Origin: Halictus rubicundus
Lineage: Eukaryota; Arthropoda; Insecta; Hymenoptera; Halictidae
Direction of reading: 5' to 3'
NCBI RefSeq assembly: GCF_050948215.1
Contig: NC_135152.1
Coordinates: forward strand, 3,072,310 to 3,136,309
DNA length: 64,000 nt
Made by a program: the position numbers and the translations under genes. This document shows, in pieces, positions 1 through 10,572 of the stretch. Position 1 is the stretch's first letter. Every line of letters starts with the position of its first letter. The notes under the pieces are model-generated. The model searched no databases and had not been told where the DNA came from. It was given only the letters and a program-made list of their open reading frames with translations.

Positions 1-317
1 CCGAGCATCCAGCTTCTGATGAACAGACGCCGCCCCCGGCCACGCCATCGGAGAACCGACGAGGGAAGCTCTGCCACACTCCATTCGTCGACGGAGGATG
101 GGTGCATCTGGATGGGTGCGTGTGTGCGAACACGTCGCGCGAAAAGTACCTGCACGTGGCTACCCTTCGTCCCGGTGACGCGCGGACTTCATCGAGAGCA
201 CGGGAATCCTCGATGGGGCGCGATCGACTCGCGAACGGCACCCTTGCGCGCTGCGTTTCACCGAGGATGCGTTCCGGCCGAGGACACCGACAGGTCCTCT
301 CTGAGTTGCATCTCTAA
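1..317 (+). CDS. Possible 3' end of a gene entering from the left (unidentified)
   Basis: The third forward frame is open from the left edge to a TAA at 315-317, about 104 codons. The first part reads as a Pro/Thr/Ser-rich segment (EHPASDEQTPPPATPSE) followed by a less convincing Arg-rich stretch. The region is GC-rich like the exons elsewhere in the window. I recognise no domain. It could be the last exon of a gene whose body lies outside the window. It could also be chance, because GC-rich DNA keeps frames open and two other frames overlap it. No start or splice acceptor can be judged because the window begins here. Confidence 0.28.
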   Translation, partial: EHPASDEQTPPPATPSENRRGKLCHTPFVDGGWVHLDGCVCANTSREKYLHVATLRPGDARTSSRARESSMGRDRLANGTLARCVSPRMRSGRGHRQVLSELHL

Positions 318-2748
318 TTTATTCGACGGACAAATCACCGCGTTCCGACGCATCCTGGCGTTGTTTCAGCGTCCAATGTAGGACACATCCACGGCGGACT
401 CTTAATCGAGAGGGCTTTTTCCGGTTCGTTTCGCTCGCGGTACTCGTTATCCACGATCGTGCTTAATTTATTAAAGTTTTTCGCGTCGCGCACGGGCCTG
501 TGTATGCGTCGAGGGACCGTCGCAAGGTTCGTCACCAAGCATTTCTCGAGAAAAGACGAATCAACCGATTAACAGGTCGATCGAGTACACGCGTTCCTTC
601 CCGCGTTACTTTCTACCGATTCTCGGTAGCTGTGTATGTATGTATGTATAGGTACGTACACGTACATGTGTAGAGACTAGGCTATTTAGGTTAATGACGG
701 AAATTGTCTGGCAAGGGAACCGCGCGCGCGCGATCATTCGTCGCTTATCGCGTGCTCTCTGAACGGGTTTAAAGGTTTCTATCTTCCGCGTGCTCGGACG
801 CCGAATCGACGTTCGTTTTTCAACCATCGAACAAGAGGGTAGTTTCTCGAGAGGCGAGTAAGCTGAACGCGTTGGACGTGTACGGTAGAGACCGCGACCG
901 GATGTTGCCCCGCAACCCTTGCGAACCGCGAACAGAGCTCCAGATCGTCCGTTGATTTCTCCTATCGAATTATTCTCTCAGCGACCCCGTTGCTCTCAGC
1001 TTACACGGCTCCTTGTCCACGCTCTGAAAAAATTATACATTGATCATTTCTCGAGAACGACGAGCGGAGCGCCGGAGCCCTGGTCGCGAGCAACCAAACG
1101 CGCTACACCACCACCCGAAGACTCGGATCGAACGTTTCAGGAATGACGATAACACCTTCTCCTCGCGAAGGAGTCGGAACCGCGCGGCACGACACTTCTT
1201 TCCCGGAACGATATTTCTTTTCAAGCGATGCACGGCCAGTTACGTTGCTTTCCGATTCGGAGGGTGCGAGAACGACAGAAGCGAACGGAAGCGGTCGACG
1301 TCCAAGGTCGAACGACGTCCACCGTTTCCCGGACCAGCGTTATCGCGAGAGACAACGATTGCCCCGCGGGGCGTGGCCCACTGTCACCGAGAGCCACCAA
1401 GCCACGCCCCCTTGATTCAGGCGGTCACCTCTAGCCCTTTAGAATTACTGGATCTCGAATCGAGTTATCCGATCTTAACGTACACCGGCTCGACTACTTA
1501 ATCTCGATCAGAATTGTCGATCCTTCGCAGCGCAACAACTCGAGGACCGTACGAATCGATAAGTAGACTGCAGATTCTATGCATTTATAAGAAAAATTAG
1601 TAAGAGACGTTTAAAACAGATTAAAAAGAATTTTCATTTTGCATAAAGATCCGTAGTCTATGGCAAGGGCTAAAGAAGAACAAGTCGGAGCGGCAAGATT
1701 GTCCTCGCGGTAATCACGGTCCACATTGTTTTCTCCCCCCACACCCACGTCGCGCGTCGATCGTTGTGTTCCTCGTTGACTGACGCGTTCGAGGAACACA
1801 CCGCGGAGATTCTTCTTTTGTAATTAATAGACGCCTATCTTGTACGCACCTTGGGAAATCTGTGATATGATAAGACACGTTCTACTTTTTTTTTTTTTGT
1901 TTATTTGTTTCGTCACTCGCTCCTCCGCGCACGAGATTTCGCTTCTTGCACACGTTGGTTCTATCACGGGGGTCATGCACCGACACACGGTGGAGCGAGA
2001 GATTTTACACGCGCGGACACATACACGTACGTACACACTTTCGTGCGTACAGCGACACGCAGTTTTGTTCTATCGCAACCAATTAGAGTTGGACGCATCG
2101 TACCGGAGTCGTTTCGAATCTTTTTTTTAGAATAAATTTGCGAGTCGCTGTGCGCGCGCGTTCACACGCAACCTCGAGAATTCTGAGCCCTCGACCGCCT
2201 GGAATTCTCGAAACCGATAGCCGTCGTAGAACTCGCTGCGAGCGAAGCCTCGGACGGTGCTAATTAGTTTGGAAAAGATTCGATCACTTTGAAGAATCGG
2301 CGGTCGAGGATACGCGGACACACGAACACGGACATAAAACACAGACACAATGGGGTTTCGTGCAATTCTACGGTGGTAGGACATATTTTTAGTTGGGGGC
2401 GACACGTGGGGAATCGGTTCGCGACGCGATCCAGTCGCCGGAGAAGTGGAAAACCGAGAGGGGCCGAGTCCTCGTCGGGGGGGCAAGGACTCGCGATCCC
2501 ATAAGCGAGCGCATAAGCAAATATCCCGGTTGTATAGTTATCGATCGCGGCGATACGAAGCTGGGCAAGCCGAATTAGCGTTCGCGCAAACGGGTAATCG
2601 CGATAATTGTAGCGGCGAATCGGGTGCTGAGCGTGAAACAAACGATCGACCACATCACGAATCCCCTTTCAGGTCGATCGCTGCGCTCGAGACGCGTCCT
2701 CGAGCTGTCTCGAATTCGTAGCAACGCGATCCAGATGGATCCGCGTTA

Positions 2749-3090
2749 TTAACACTTTAGCTACCGGAAGCCTACCAATAGACTGTGCGCTACGTCTAAA
2801 AGAAGTTCGATCATTTTTCTGCCAAGTATTAACTCATGTACGGTGGACGCTTTTGACGATTTGGTAGCGGACGTAGCTCGATACCGATGATTCACGTACG
2901 ATCCACGTTTTCTTTTGAAATATGTTCGACCCAATACGAATAGATATTATCAATGACTAAATCAAATACTATAGTAAATTTACGAATGAAGCGGCTGTCT
3001 CTGTCGAAAGATTTATCGGGAAATCCTTAGCTATTGACGATCGATTGTTCAACGAATAATAAAACTTATCGTAGGTAGCTCAAGTGTTAA
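2749..3090. mobile_element. TTAA-bounded short inverted-repeat element (piggyBac-type MITE)
   Basis: A TTAA at 2749-2752 and another at 3087-3090 face each other. The ends are inverted copies: the left reads TTAACACTTTAGCTACC and the right, on the other strand, TTAACACTTGAGCTACC. The left end continues into GGAAGCC, which is shared with the small element at 35136-35226, so the two appear to belong to one family. There is no coding capacity. TTAA duplication is the hallmark of piggyBac transposition; that this is a non-autonomous derivative is inference. Confidence 0.6.
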
Positions 3091-5069
3091 CGTCTCCGCG
3101 ATTCGAACGACGAACAGATCATCGAGATCATCGAACCGTTTAGGAATGTATATTTGGAACCGCGAAGAGCTGTATTTCGCGCCAAGCTCCACGCGGTGGT
3201 TGTAAATAGTAGTTCTGTTTGTAGCTAGGCGTAGATCAATTAGGGTAGGCTAAGTCGAAATCTTGTCGCGAGCTTTCGACACGCGAAGGCGACCAGATCG
3301 CGCGAAATTTGTACATAGTTGTAACGTTAATCCGGTTGCGCGAGATAAAACAGATCTTGATCCCCGATTCGTATCGGTACCTTCTTTATTTTGTTCTCTC
3401 ATTCCTTTGTTTTCGCGTCGATAACGCGCGCCGAACTTTGTACAGCGATCGCGTAAAAGAGAATGCGGACTCTTTCGCGTACACTCCGTTGGCAATACTC
3501 AAGAACAATGGTACTAACTCGTCGCAATCTGTTCACCGTCGGATAATATTTTATAGCTAATATTATTTTATTATTATATTATATTATATTATATTATATT
3601 ATATATATAAATATTATATGTATTATTGTCACGATGATTTCTATCATGATCTTATTTAATTTACGTCCAGTATTGTCTCAAGCAGTAGCACCTAGATGTT
3701 TTTATTATCATGAGTAATCGAGAATCCCGCATTTATACCTGCTATCGCTCCACATCAATATTCACCAAGATAAAAAAACAAACGATCTATTCTCCACGAA
3801 CTCTCTATCATTCGCTAGTACTATTGCAATTTATTAATATTATATTATTATCGTTATCGCTGCTCGATTAATTGATTCTGGTTATTGATAAATATATATA
3901 CATATATATATTTATACATATGTATACATAGAAGAGATATGTATATCGTCGTTAATTCCTCGTCAGTAAAAACGACCTCCTTTTCCGTCTGTTGCGTGGA
4001 GGAACGAGTCGGCATCGCGCGTTCGTGTCGATTCGAGAATGACTGTCGCGAGAGCGTTCCACGTGTACGTATGTTTTTTTTTGTCTACGTGTATGTGTAT
4101 ACCTGAGTGCAACAGAGATGCACCACCGTCTAGCACGACTGTCCAATATACTGTGTATATCGTATACTTTTCTGATTTCGGAGAGAGACATGAAAATTTC
4201 AAGCAACCGTTGTCCGGATGTCGATCCATCTGTTAGCCCGGTCGTCATCGATCCCGATGCTCACCGTAAAGAAACGCGGATACGCACCGTCTGTATATGT
4301 AGAAATTGAAAAGACAATAAATAAAATGCTATTACGTACAACCGCGCGATCCTGTCCGCTCGTTTGCCACATACTTTTCTTAAAAATAAATTCCGAGATT
4401 ATATTAACTTATTCGGCACCGGTAAGCGTACCAACGCAAGGCTATGCAGCTACCAGATCCTCTTAATTTTCCAAATTCTGGAGTTGCAACCTCGACAGGA
4501 CTCTTCGACGCTTGACAACAAATCGGTAGGTGTAGGATAAAAAAGGTAATCCAAACGGTTCTGCATAAATATATATATATGTGTATTTTCGAGTATCGAA
4601 TCGCATGTTTTACTATTCGCTGTGATGTTCTTACTTCCACTGTCTAGTTGCATTAATAGAATGCAATCTACAGTGTCACCGAATCCTTCGAGGCGAGAGT
4701 CTGTAAACGGCGAATCGCAAACCGGGCTTCCTCGATGATCGGCTCCTAACGAGGGCGGAGAAAACGTCGACGGAACGGGTCCGTCGGTTTGTATCGGTCA
4801 GGAAAGTCGTCGATCGGCGCGCTCGCTCAGCTGCAATTGCAAAATGATAAAGAGACAGACAGAGTGCTACACTGCTACGGTTAAACTACTACTCCAGGAT
4901 GCGTTTTATCTGCAACAGAGAATGACGCTGTTTTGATGATGCTGATTCCCACGGGGCAGAGGCGGGACGTGCGAGTTATAAACGGTGGGGTTAGATCGCA
5001 CAGTATGCGATCGATCTCTGTGCGCTCGATCACCGCGCGACGCTCCAGCTTTTCGTTTTCGGTTTTTCT

Positions 5070-5075
5070 TTTATT
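5070..5075 (-). terminator. Candidate polyadenylation signal for the NAD synthetase gene
   Basis: TTTATT on the plus strand is AATAAA on the minus strand, about 155 bp beyond the stop codon at 5230-5232. The flanking DNA is T-rich on the plus strand. Confidence 0.4.
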
Positions 5076-5229
5076 TTCGTTTGTTTATCAGCGATCGTTG
5101 GTGCGGCTCGTGGAAACAACGAGAACGGGAGTCTCGTGGCGCCGACGTCTGGCCCACGATTCGAGCGCTTCGTCAACGGTAACGCAGGTGTTCGCGTGTT
5201 TTTGTTTTTGTCTTTTTTTGTTTTGTTAG

Positions 5230-8200
5230 TTACTCACTGATCATCACAGAGCTGAACGACATGTGTCTGGGCTGAACAGGCGGCGCCTTCGTCGGTGCTG
5301 TATCCTTTCGGCTTGGCGGCGACTTGTCGTCGTTACCGACAAGGCTTTTCACCTGTGAAACGAAAGAACACCATCTCGAGACTCGTATCGCTTCGCAGTT
5401 CCTCGACCAGAAAGAGAGGAGCTAAGAAGAATCACCTGTTCGTCGATCGCGTTGAACTGCCACTTCCACGTGTGATTGTAGAGGAACGGTCGGTGATCGA
5501 ATCTGTTGTCATCGGGACTGTAAGTCTCCGCGTGACAGGACGGCGTCAGGATGGTCATCTTGTGTCGATTAATCGCGTAACACCTGTAAAAGTGTTTCAC
5601 TTTCTCTGCCACCTGCAACACGGAAACCACCGTATCATTCGACCAACGTTAACGTTCTACCATAGGATTCGATGGTTGCGGCGATTATTACTTCTTCCGG
5701 AGAACTTTTGTCCCACGTGTGGATGAGTTTACAGAACATGGAGAACGGGCCGGCGCACTCTTGCTTTCTCAAACGACCAAAGGTACCGAGCTCCTTGTAC
5801 GTCATGCCCATGTCCACTTCGTCGAGCTGTGAGAGTTGTCCGCCTTGAAGAGGCTCCAGCTCAGCGGTCGGCGGCGCGTCCAGAATCCTATCCAGCGCCG
5901 ATATCGAATACTTTCTCCTGGAAGGATAGAATCGAACAATTACTTGGTCGTTACAGTCGTACAATATCGTAACGCGTAGCGCTAACCTGAAATAACTGAG
6001 GAACGATTTCAGGTCGTTCTTCGCGATCCCGCCTATCGGATTGATGTCCGCGCTGCTGCAATCGTATTTGGTGAAGTATCCCCGAAGAGCTTCGTCGACG
6101 TTGCTACTGCCCAGCACGAGCAAACCGCCGGGTCGACCTCTCACCCACAGCATCAGTTGCGCGAACAGGTAAGCGATCACCATTCTCAAACGCGCCTTTC
6201 GAAAGAATGACAAACGATGCAACCAACCGATTCTCATATCCGATTTGTCTAACCAACCAACTGACTTGTATGTTTTGCAGAGCCAGATTCTCTCTCGGAG
6301 ATCCACCCTGGACCTTGAACCTCGGCACCAGCTTGGTCACCTGCTGGAATATGGTCAGAATAGCCGAAACCGCCGCGTCGATCACTATTGTCTGATGGTA
6401 AGAGCCGATCTGACTGGCCAACTCCGCGGCTCGCGCTTTCGTCTCCGCCGACGAGTTCTCGGTACCCATGTAGCACGTGACGAGGATCGTGTTGCACAGC
6501 TGCTTCGGATCCGTCGGCACGTACTCGCAGTCGCCGACGATCTTCCGGATGTCCGATAGCACCTGGGTATCTTTTCAAAATTTTTGTTTGCTCAGTGCTG
6601 CCGTTGCGTGTACGGATCACGTGGATGTATAGTAACTGGCAGGTATACCTCCTTTCTTCACAGAGTCCACGATCATGTCGCACATGGAGTACACCATACA
6701 CGCCGACGAGGCAGAGTCGACTCCACCGCTCAAGGGTAAGAAGAATCCACCCTGGCACGAACGCCTGTGAAATGAATTGGTAATGAATCGCGTGTGCGCC
6801 GATTCGAAACGAACAGAAGAAGGAAGAAAGTCGAAGAACCTGAGGTAATCCCACAGCCAGCAAGCTGGCGCCATAGATATCTCCTCTTCCGGCGTGTGAT
6901 GGACAAGCTTCTTCATCACGTGGTCGTTCTCGTAGGGGCCCAAGTCGACGTCAATCGGTCGATCGGGTGGCTTTGAGATCAGGCTGTCGGAAGTCAGAGC
7001 GAAATTCGCTCTGATGCGCGGATAGCTCGGCGCTTTCGCAGCGGTGTGGGAACGCGACCTGATGCTGCTCCTGTAACTCCTAGTACACACGCGTCGCGTT
7101 TCAATGCTTTCGATCGATTTTCGATCGTTTCGGGAAACTCGAAACTACGGGAGCGCCTCGACAACTGTCCCGTCTCCGTGAATTCCTGTAAAGGGAACTG
7201 TGCTTTGACACGGACGCGGAGCTTGCGATAGTTGTCGAGGCGTTACCGTACCGTAGTTATAGAAAACCTTATGTCTTCCAGATCGAAAGTGGCGACCACC
7301 ACTTCCACTTCGTCCAAGCTAAACTGTTTGCCGCGCTTCAGGATCTGTCCGTTCAGGGTGACGGAGGATCCTCCGTTGAAGTATATTCTGCCGCCGTCGC
7401 AGCCACGCAGATTGCTGAACATGTAACAGCCGCCAGACTTGAAGGTGGCGCTCTTCACCAGGTCCACGGTCACGTATCCTTTTCGAAGCTCGAAATACGA
7501 GCCGCTGCCTACGCGACAGAACAGATCGGAGACGATGTTAAATCGCACGATCGACAATGGAGAAAAGCGTGTATACCATTCGCGATGATCTCGCCACCGT
7601 CCAGGCTCATGGGGATGTGGGTGCTCATAGGGTTCCAGAGCTCCTCGCAGATCTCGAAGCCCACGCAAGTGTCCTTCGTGGAGATGAGTGCGTCCCCGAA
7701 CGGCACCGCTTCTTGCCTCGTTACCTGACAGATCATTCGCGGCAGGTAGTAGTTCTCCACGGTGCGTTCCTGCACGAGACGATGCAAGTTTCCTTGTTAA
7801 GAATGTATCGCACTACATGGACTCATTTTCTTTTAGATGTTTAACGCTTCGAGCACCACGTACCCGGAGATTTCTTGGACTCTCCAAGATCAACAGGCAA
7901 TAGCAGAAATTGAAACGGTCGGCACGTGGAGCACGAGGCGTTGAGGTGGCCGGCGGGCATTTGGCCTTGACTGTCATGCTATGTTATGCTGTGCCTTTTT
8001 TTCTAGACATTTTACGTCTTAAATAAGTAAGCACAGGTAACCCTCCTATAGCACGGTAGATAGGTTCCTAAGAAAATGCCGTGTTGTATGAGACCCAGAC
8101 CCAGTACAAAAAGGGGGGTTACGTACAGGTAGCGAAACCGTGTTGTAGGAGGGTTACCTGTAAGCAATTAAAAATGAATACCACCGTGTTTGTACATGTC

Positions 8201-9194
8201 TTTGCTACGTCTGTCCAGAGCCTTTTTGACGATACGAACACTAAATCTCTCGAAATTAAGAGAATCTCTCTGCGGCAGCCATCTTGTGACGTCATACTTG
8301 CTTCAGAAAGCGAGATTTCTGCCGAATATTACAAATCACTCCACGATGAGGTAGAAGTTCGCAATTTGGGCTCTGGACAGACGTAGATTGGACTTTTAGG
8401 AAACACAAGTGACCACTTTTAAACTGCTCATTGCAATATTGAAGCGTCAATTTGTCAAGATTTTGACCCTTGCAAGTTCATATACGTATATTGCAGAGAG
8501 ATTCTCTTCATTTCGAGAGATTTAGTGTTCGCATCGAAAAAAAAGGCTCTGGACAGACGTAGCAAAGACATGTACAAACACGGTGGTATGCATTTTTAAT
8601 TGATTACTTATAATACTTATAAAGGCACAGCGTAACATAGCGTGACAGTCGAGGCCAAATGCCTGCCGGCCCCCTTAAGTATATTTCCGTGAACATGAAC
8701 GGCGACCTTTGTCCAAGCGGAGAACCACCTGGATTCCCGATAATTCCCGTCCTCGCATACTTGCATCTTCGGTCTGATCAGCAGGATGCGCCGATTCAGG
8801 AAGACCACTCTGCAATTGTAGATGACGTTCTTGTGCATGACCGGCATGCCGACGTCTACCAGAATGTCTTCGGCGACAGGCGACTCCAGGATCGTCGCGA
8901 GCACTTCCCAGCTGTGCAGCAGAGTGTCCGACTCGTAGAAGTGGTCCTCGCAACTGTAACCGCTGTCGAAACAGATCGCTCGTTTCAATCATCGTTATAC
9001 TGTTTCCCCTGTCTAGAACCAACGAAGACAAAGACGGCGATCACTCACCATATTTCCAGTTCCGGGCCGCTTCTGTACGTAGCGCCGGCGTCCTTAGCCT
9101 CCTGAATGCTCTGCAAGATCCTTCTGCAGTTCCCGTTGAAGTCCAACGCCCATTGGTTCAGGGTGCAGACCGCCACCGTCACCGTGCGACCCAT
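5230..9194 (-). CDS. NADSYN1: Glutamine-dependent NAD+ synthetase
   Basis: Last step of NAD+ synthesis: amidates nicotinic acid adenine dinucleotide using ATP and ammonia from glutamine. Eleven minus-strand exons: 9049-9194, 8707-8962, 7577-7769, 7268-7508, 7079-6840, 6649-6764, 6266-6570, 5987-6195, 5692-5917, 5436-5612 and 5230-5352. All splice phases agree and give 743 codons, slightly above the roughly 706 of vertebrates. The N-terminal nitrilase-fold glutaminase shows its triad: E45 in GPELEI, K114 in RPKM and C175 in EICEELW. The synthetase domain carries the ATP P-loop LSGGVDS at 370-376, then [14 protein letters not shown] and NRHKMT. The start at 9194 gives [16 protein letters not shown], the usual N-terminus; an in-frame upstream extension is not needed. 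The last exon gives a short tail absent from the human protein. Intron 2 (7770-8706) carries two nested repeats. The gene faces the carboxypeptidase gene head to head. Confidence 0.96.
7941..8678. mobile_element. Long-inverted-repeat TTAA element in NAD synthetase intron 2
   Basis: Ends at 7941-7944 (TTGA, probably a decayed TTAA) and 8675-8678 (TTAA). The terminal sequences are inverted copies, for example GGCATTTGGCCT near 7956 and its complement near 8651-8662. The repeats run inward for over 200 bp: the stretch around 8165-8276 is mirrored by about 8480-8605. No protein is encoded. A second, truncated copy lies at about 55020-55464 in the opposite orientation, which confirms that this is a dispersed family. 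An unrelated 127-bp element (8034-8160) is inserted in the left arm. Confidence 0.7.
8034..8160. mobile_element. Short CAGGTAACCC-ended MITE nested in the element above
   Basis: Both ends read CAGGTAACCCTCCTA inward (left end 8034, right end on the other strand at 8160). The related copy at 55546-55840 is longer and sits in a mariner element. The same host repeat is uninterrupted at 55360-55385, so the insertion point can be read directly. TAAGCA appears on both sides here. The end sequence and the TA target of the other copy suggest a Tc1/mariner/pogo-type MITE. Confidence 0.65.
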
Positions 9195-10572
9195 GATTCC
9201 AGGATTTCCGTCGACGAGAACGTTGTTAAAGGCTGCGTACCGCCTGAACACAAAAAGCGAATACCGCGAAACTGTAGGGATCCAAGGTTAGAATTGAATC
9301 GCGATCAAGATTCCCCGCGAGCAGAGAACAGTTGTCCGACTTGCTGATCGATCCTCAGCCTTCGAAGTATCGCTCGGAAGCATCGATCGGCGCGGCGGAC
9401 GTAATAACCGTGGCACAGACGGTGTTCGCGGGTCCGCTTCGACGAACGTTGATTGATCAATAATTTTCAGTACCAGGAGTACGATAGAAAGAGAGACAGA
9501 CGGAAGGCAAATCACCCGAGACCCTGGGGTTCGTGCAACCACGCGAAGGCACGTCTGCGAATCCGCGAAGGAAATTGCTAGGAAATTCCTTCGAATCAAC
9601 GGGAGTTTCGCGACACGAGCATTCTTTCGTTCCCCTGGAACGCCCGCACAACAACTTCACAGTAATTTTCTTAATAAAATCTAGCCTGGAACCTCGACCA
9701 TTTCGCAGGTCGCGCGAACCCTGGTCAAAATCGATTTATTCAAATATCTCGATTTCTAAATCTGGACGAAGAATCGCGTCGCTTTCGGCGGCAAGGGAAC
9801 ATCGACAACCTTGAAATCACGGAAAACATGACCTTGGAGCAATCCGTTCGCCTATGCGTTCCTTCAGCGTGTTTTCTTATCGTTGAAAACAAGCGGGATG
9901 TACAAATTTGCGAAAGCACCGCTGAAATCAGGGAAAGAGAATAATCGCTGAAGATTAATCCTCGAATTTCGCGATCGGTAGTACGTCGAGGGGCGGAGGG
10001 AGGGAGAGGGTGAAGTGAGGGAAAAGATCGATAAGCGAACGCGTCGCGATATGTACATCTGGCTGCGTGAGCAAAGTCCGAAGGGGCCGGGGGTAAGAGG
10101 ACGAGTCACGAGAAACGAGAGGGCAACAAACAACCATGACTCGACTGGCCCCGCCCACGCGGCGGGTTCTCCCGTCGTGGTCGTCGGGTAATCGACGGGT
10201 CGGCGCGGCATCGGGAATCGTTTTCGTTTCCTGCTGGCAGTGTTCGTCGGTCGATCCATCGAGCCGCGCCGCGCCGCGCAGGAGGAACCGAAGGGGTTCG
10301 ATCGCGATTATGCGCGCTTGAGCGAGCCTCCGGATCGAGTTGGGACACTGTCGACCCGCTGCCAGCGACAGATCGTCGCGAGAATGAGAAGCGCGACAGC
10401 AACCTGTGTTCTGGACGGTCGAATCCTCGCGGATGCCTCTGCCGATCGAACGAACCGAGAGGAGAGGCTCGACGATGACGCGACGAAGAAGGAGGCCGCA
10501 ACGGATGTGAGCAACGACGAGGAGACGAAACCGAAGGACGAGGAAGCCGAAGAGGACGACAGATAACGAAAA
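9195..10572. promoter_or_regulatory. Shared upstream region of two divergent genes
   Basis: This 1.38-kb stretch separates the start codons of NAD synthetase (-) and the carboxypeptidase (+), so it should hold both promoters and 5' UTRs. It is GC- and CpG-rich, and I see no clear TATA box. A 108-codon plus-strand frame (10240-10566, ending in an acidic stretch) stops 6 bp before the carboxypeptidase ATG at 10573 and is in another frame. It could be an upstream ORF or chance. The rest shows nothing I can name. Confidence 0.4.

Larger units (their letters stand above)
318..5229. other. Noncoding stretch between the left edge and the NAD synthetase gene
   Basis: No reading frame here looks like a conserved protein. 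The first 2.7 kb is GC-rich with many CpG, and may be 3' UTR of the left-hand gene or its intergenic DNA. A GTAT microsatellite lies near 632-652 and a T-run near 1888-1899. A TTAA-bounded repeat occupies 2749-3090. AT-dinucleotide and ATATT tracts lie at about 3556-3620 and 3888-3925. AATAAA-type signals on the plus strand occur near 3056 and 4315. A TTTATT at 5070-5075 is the only candidate polyadenylation signal I see for the minus-strand gene at 5230. Confidence 0.5.

Noticed and set aside
8081..8386. Plus-strand frame of 101 codons inside the NAD synthetase intron, and its twin at 55149-55361 (-)
   Set aside because: Both lie in the long-inverted-repeat element and arise from its non-coding arm. 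Similarity between them reflects the repeat, not a gene.
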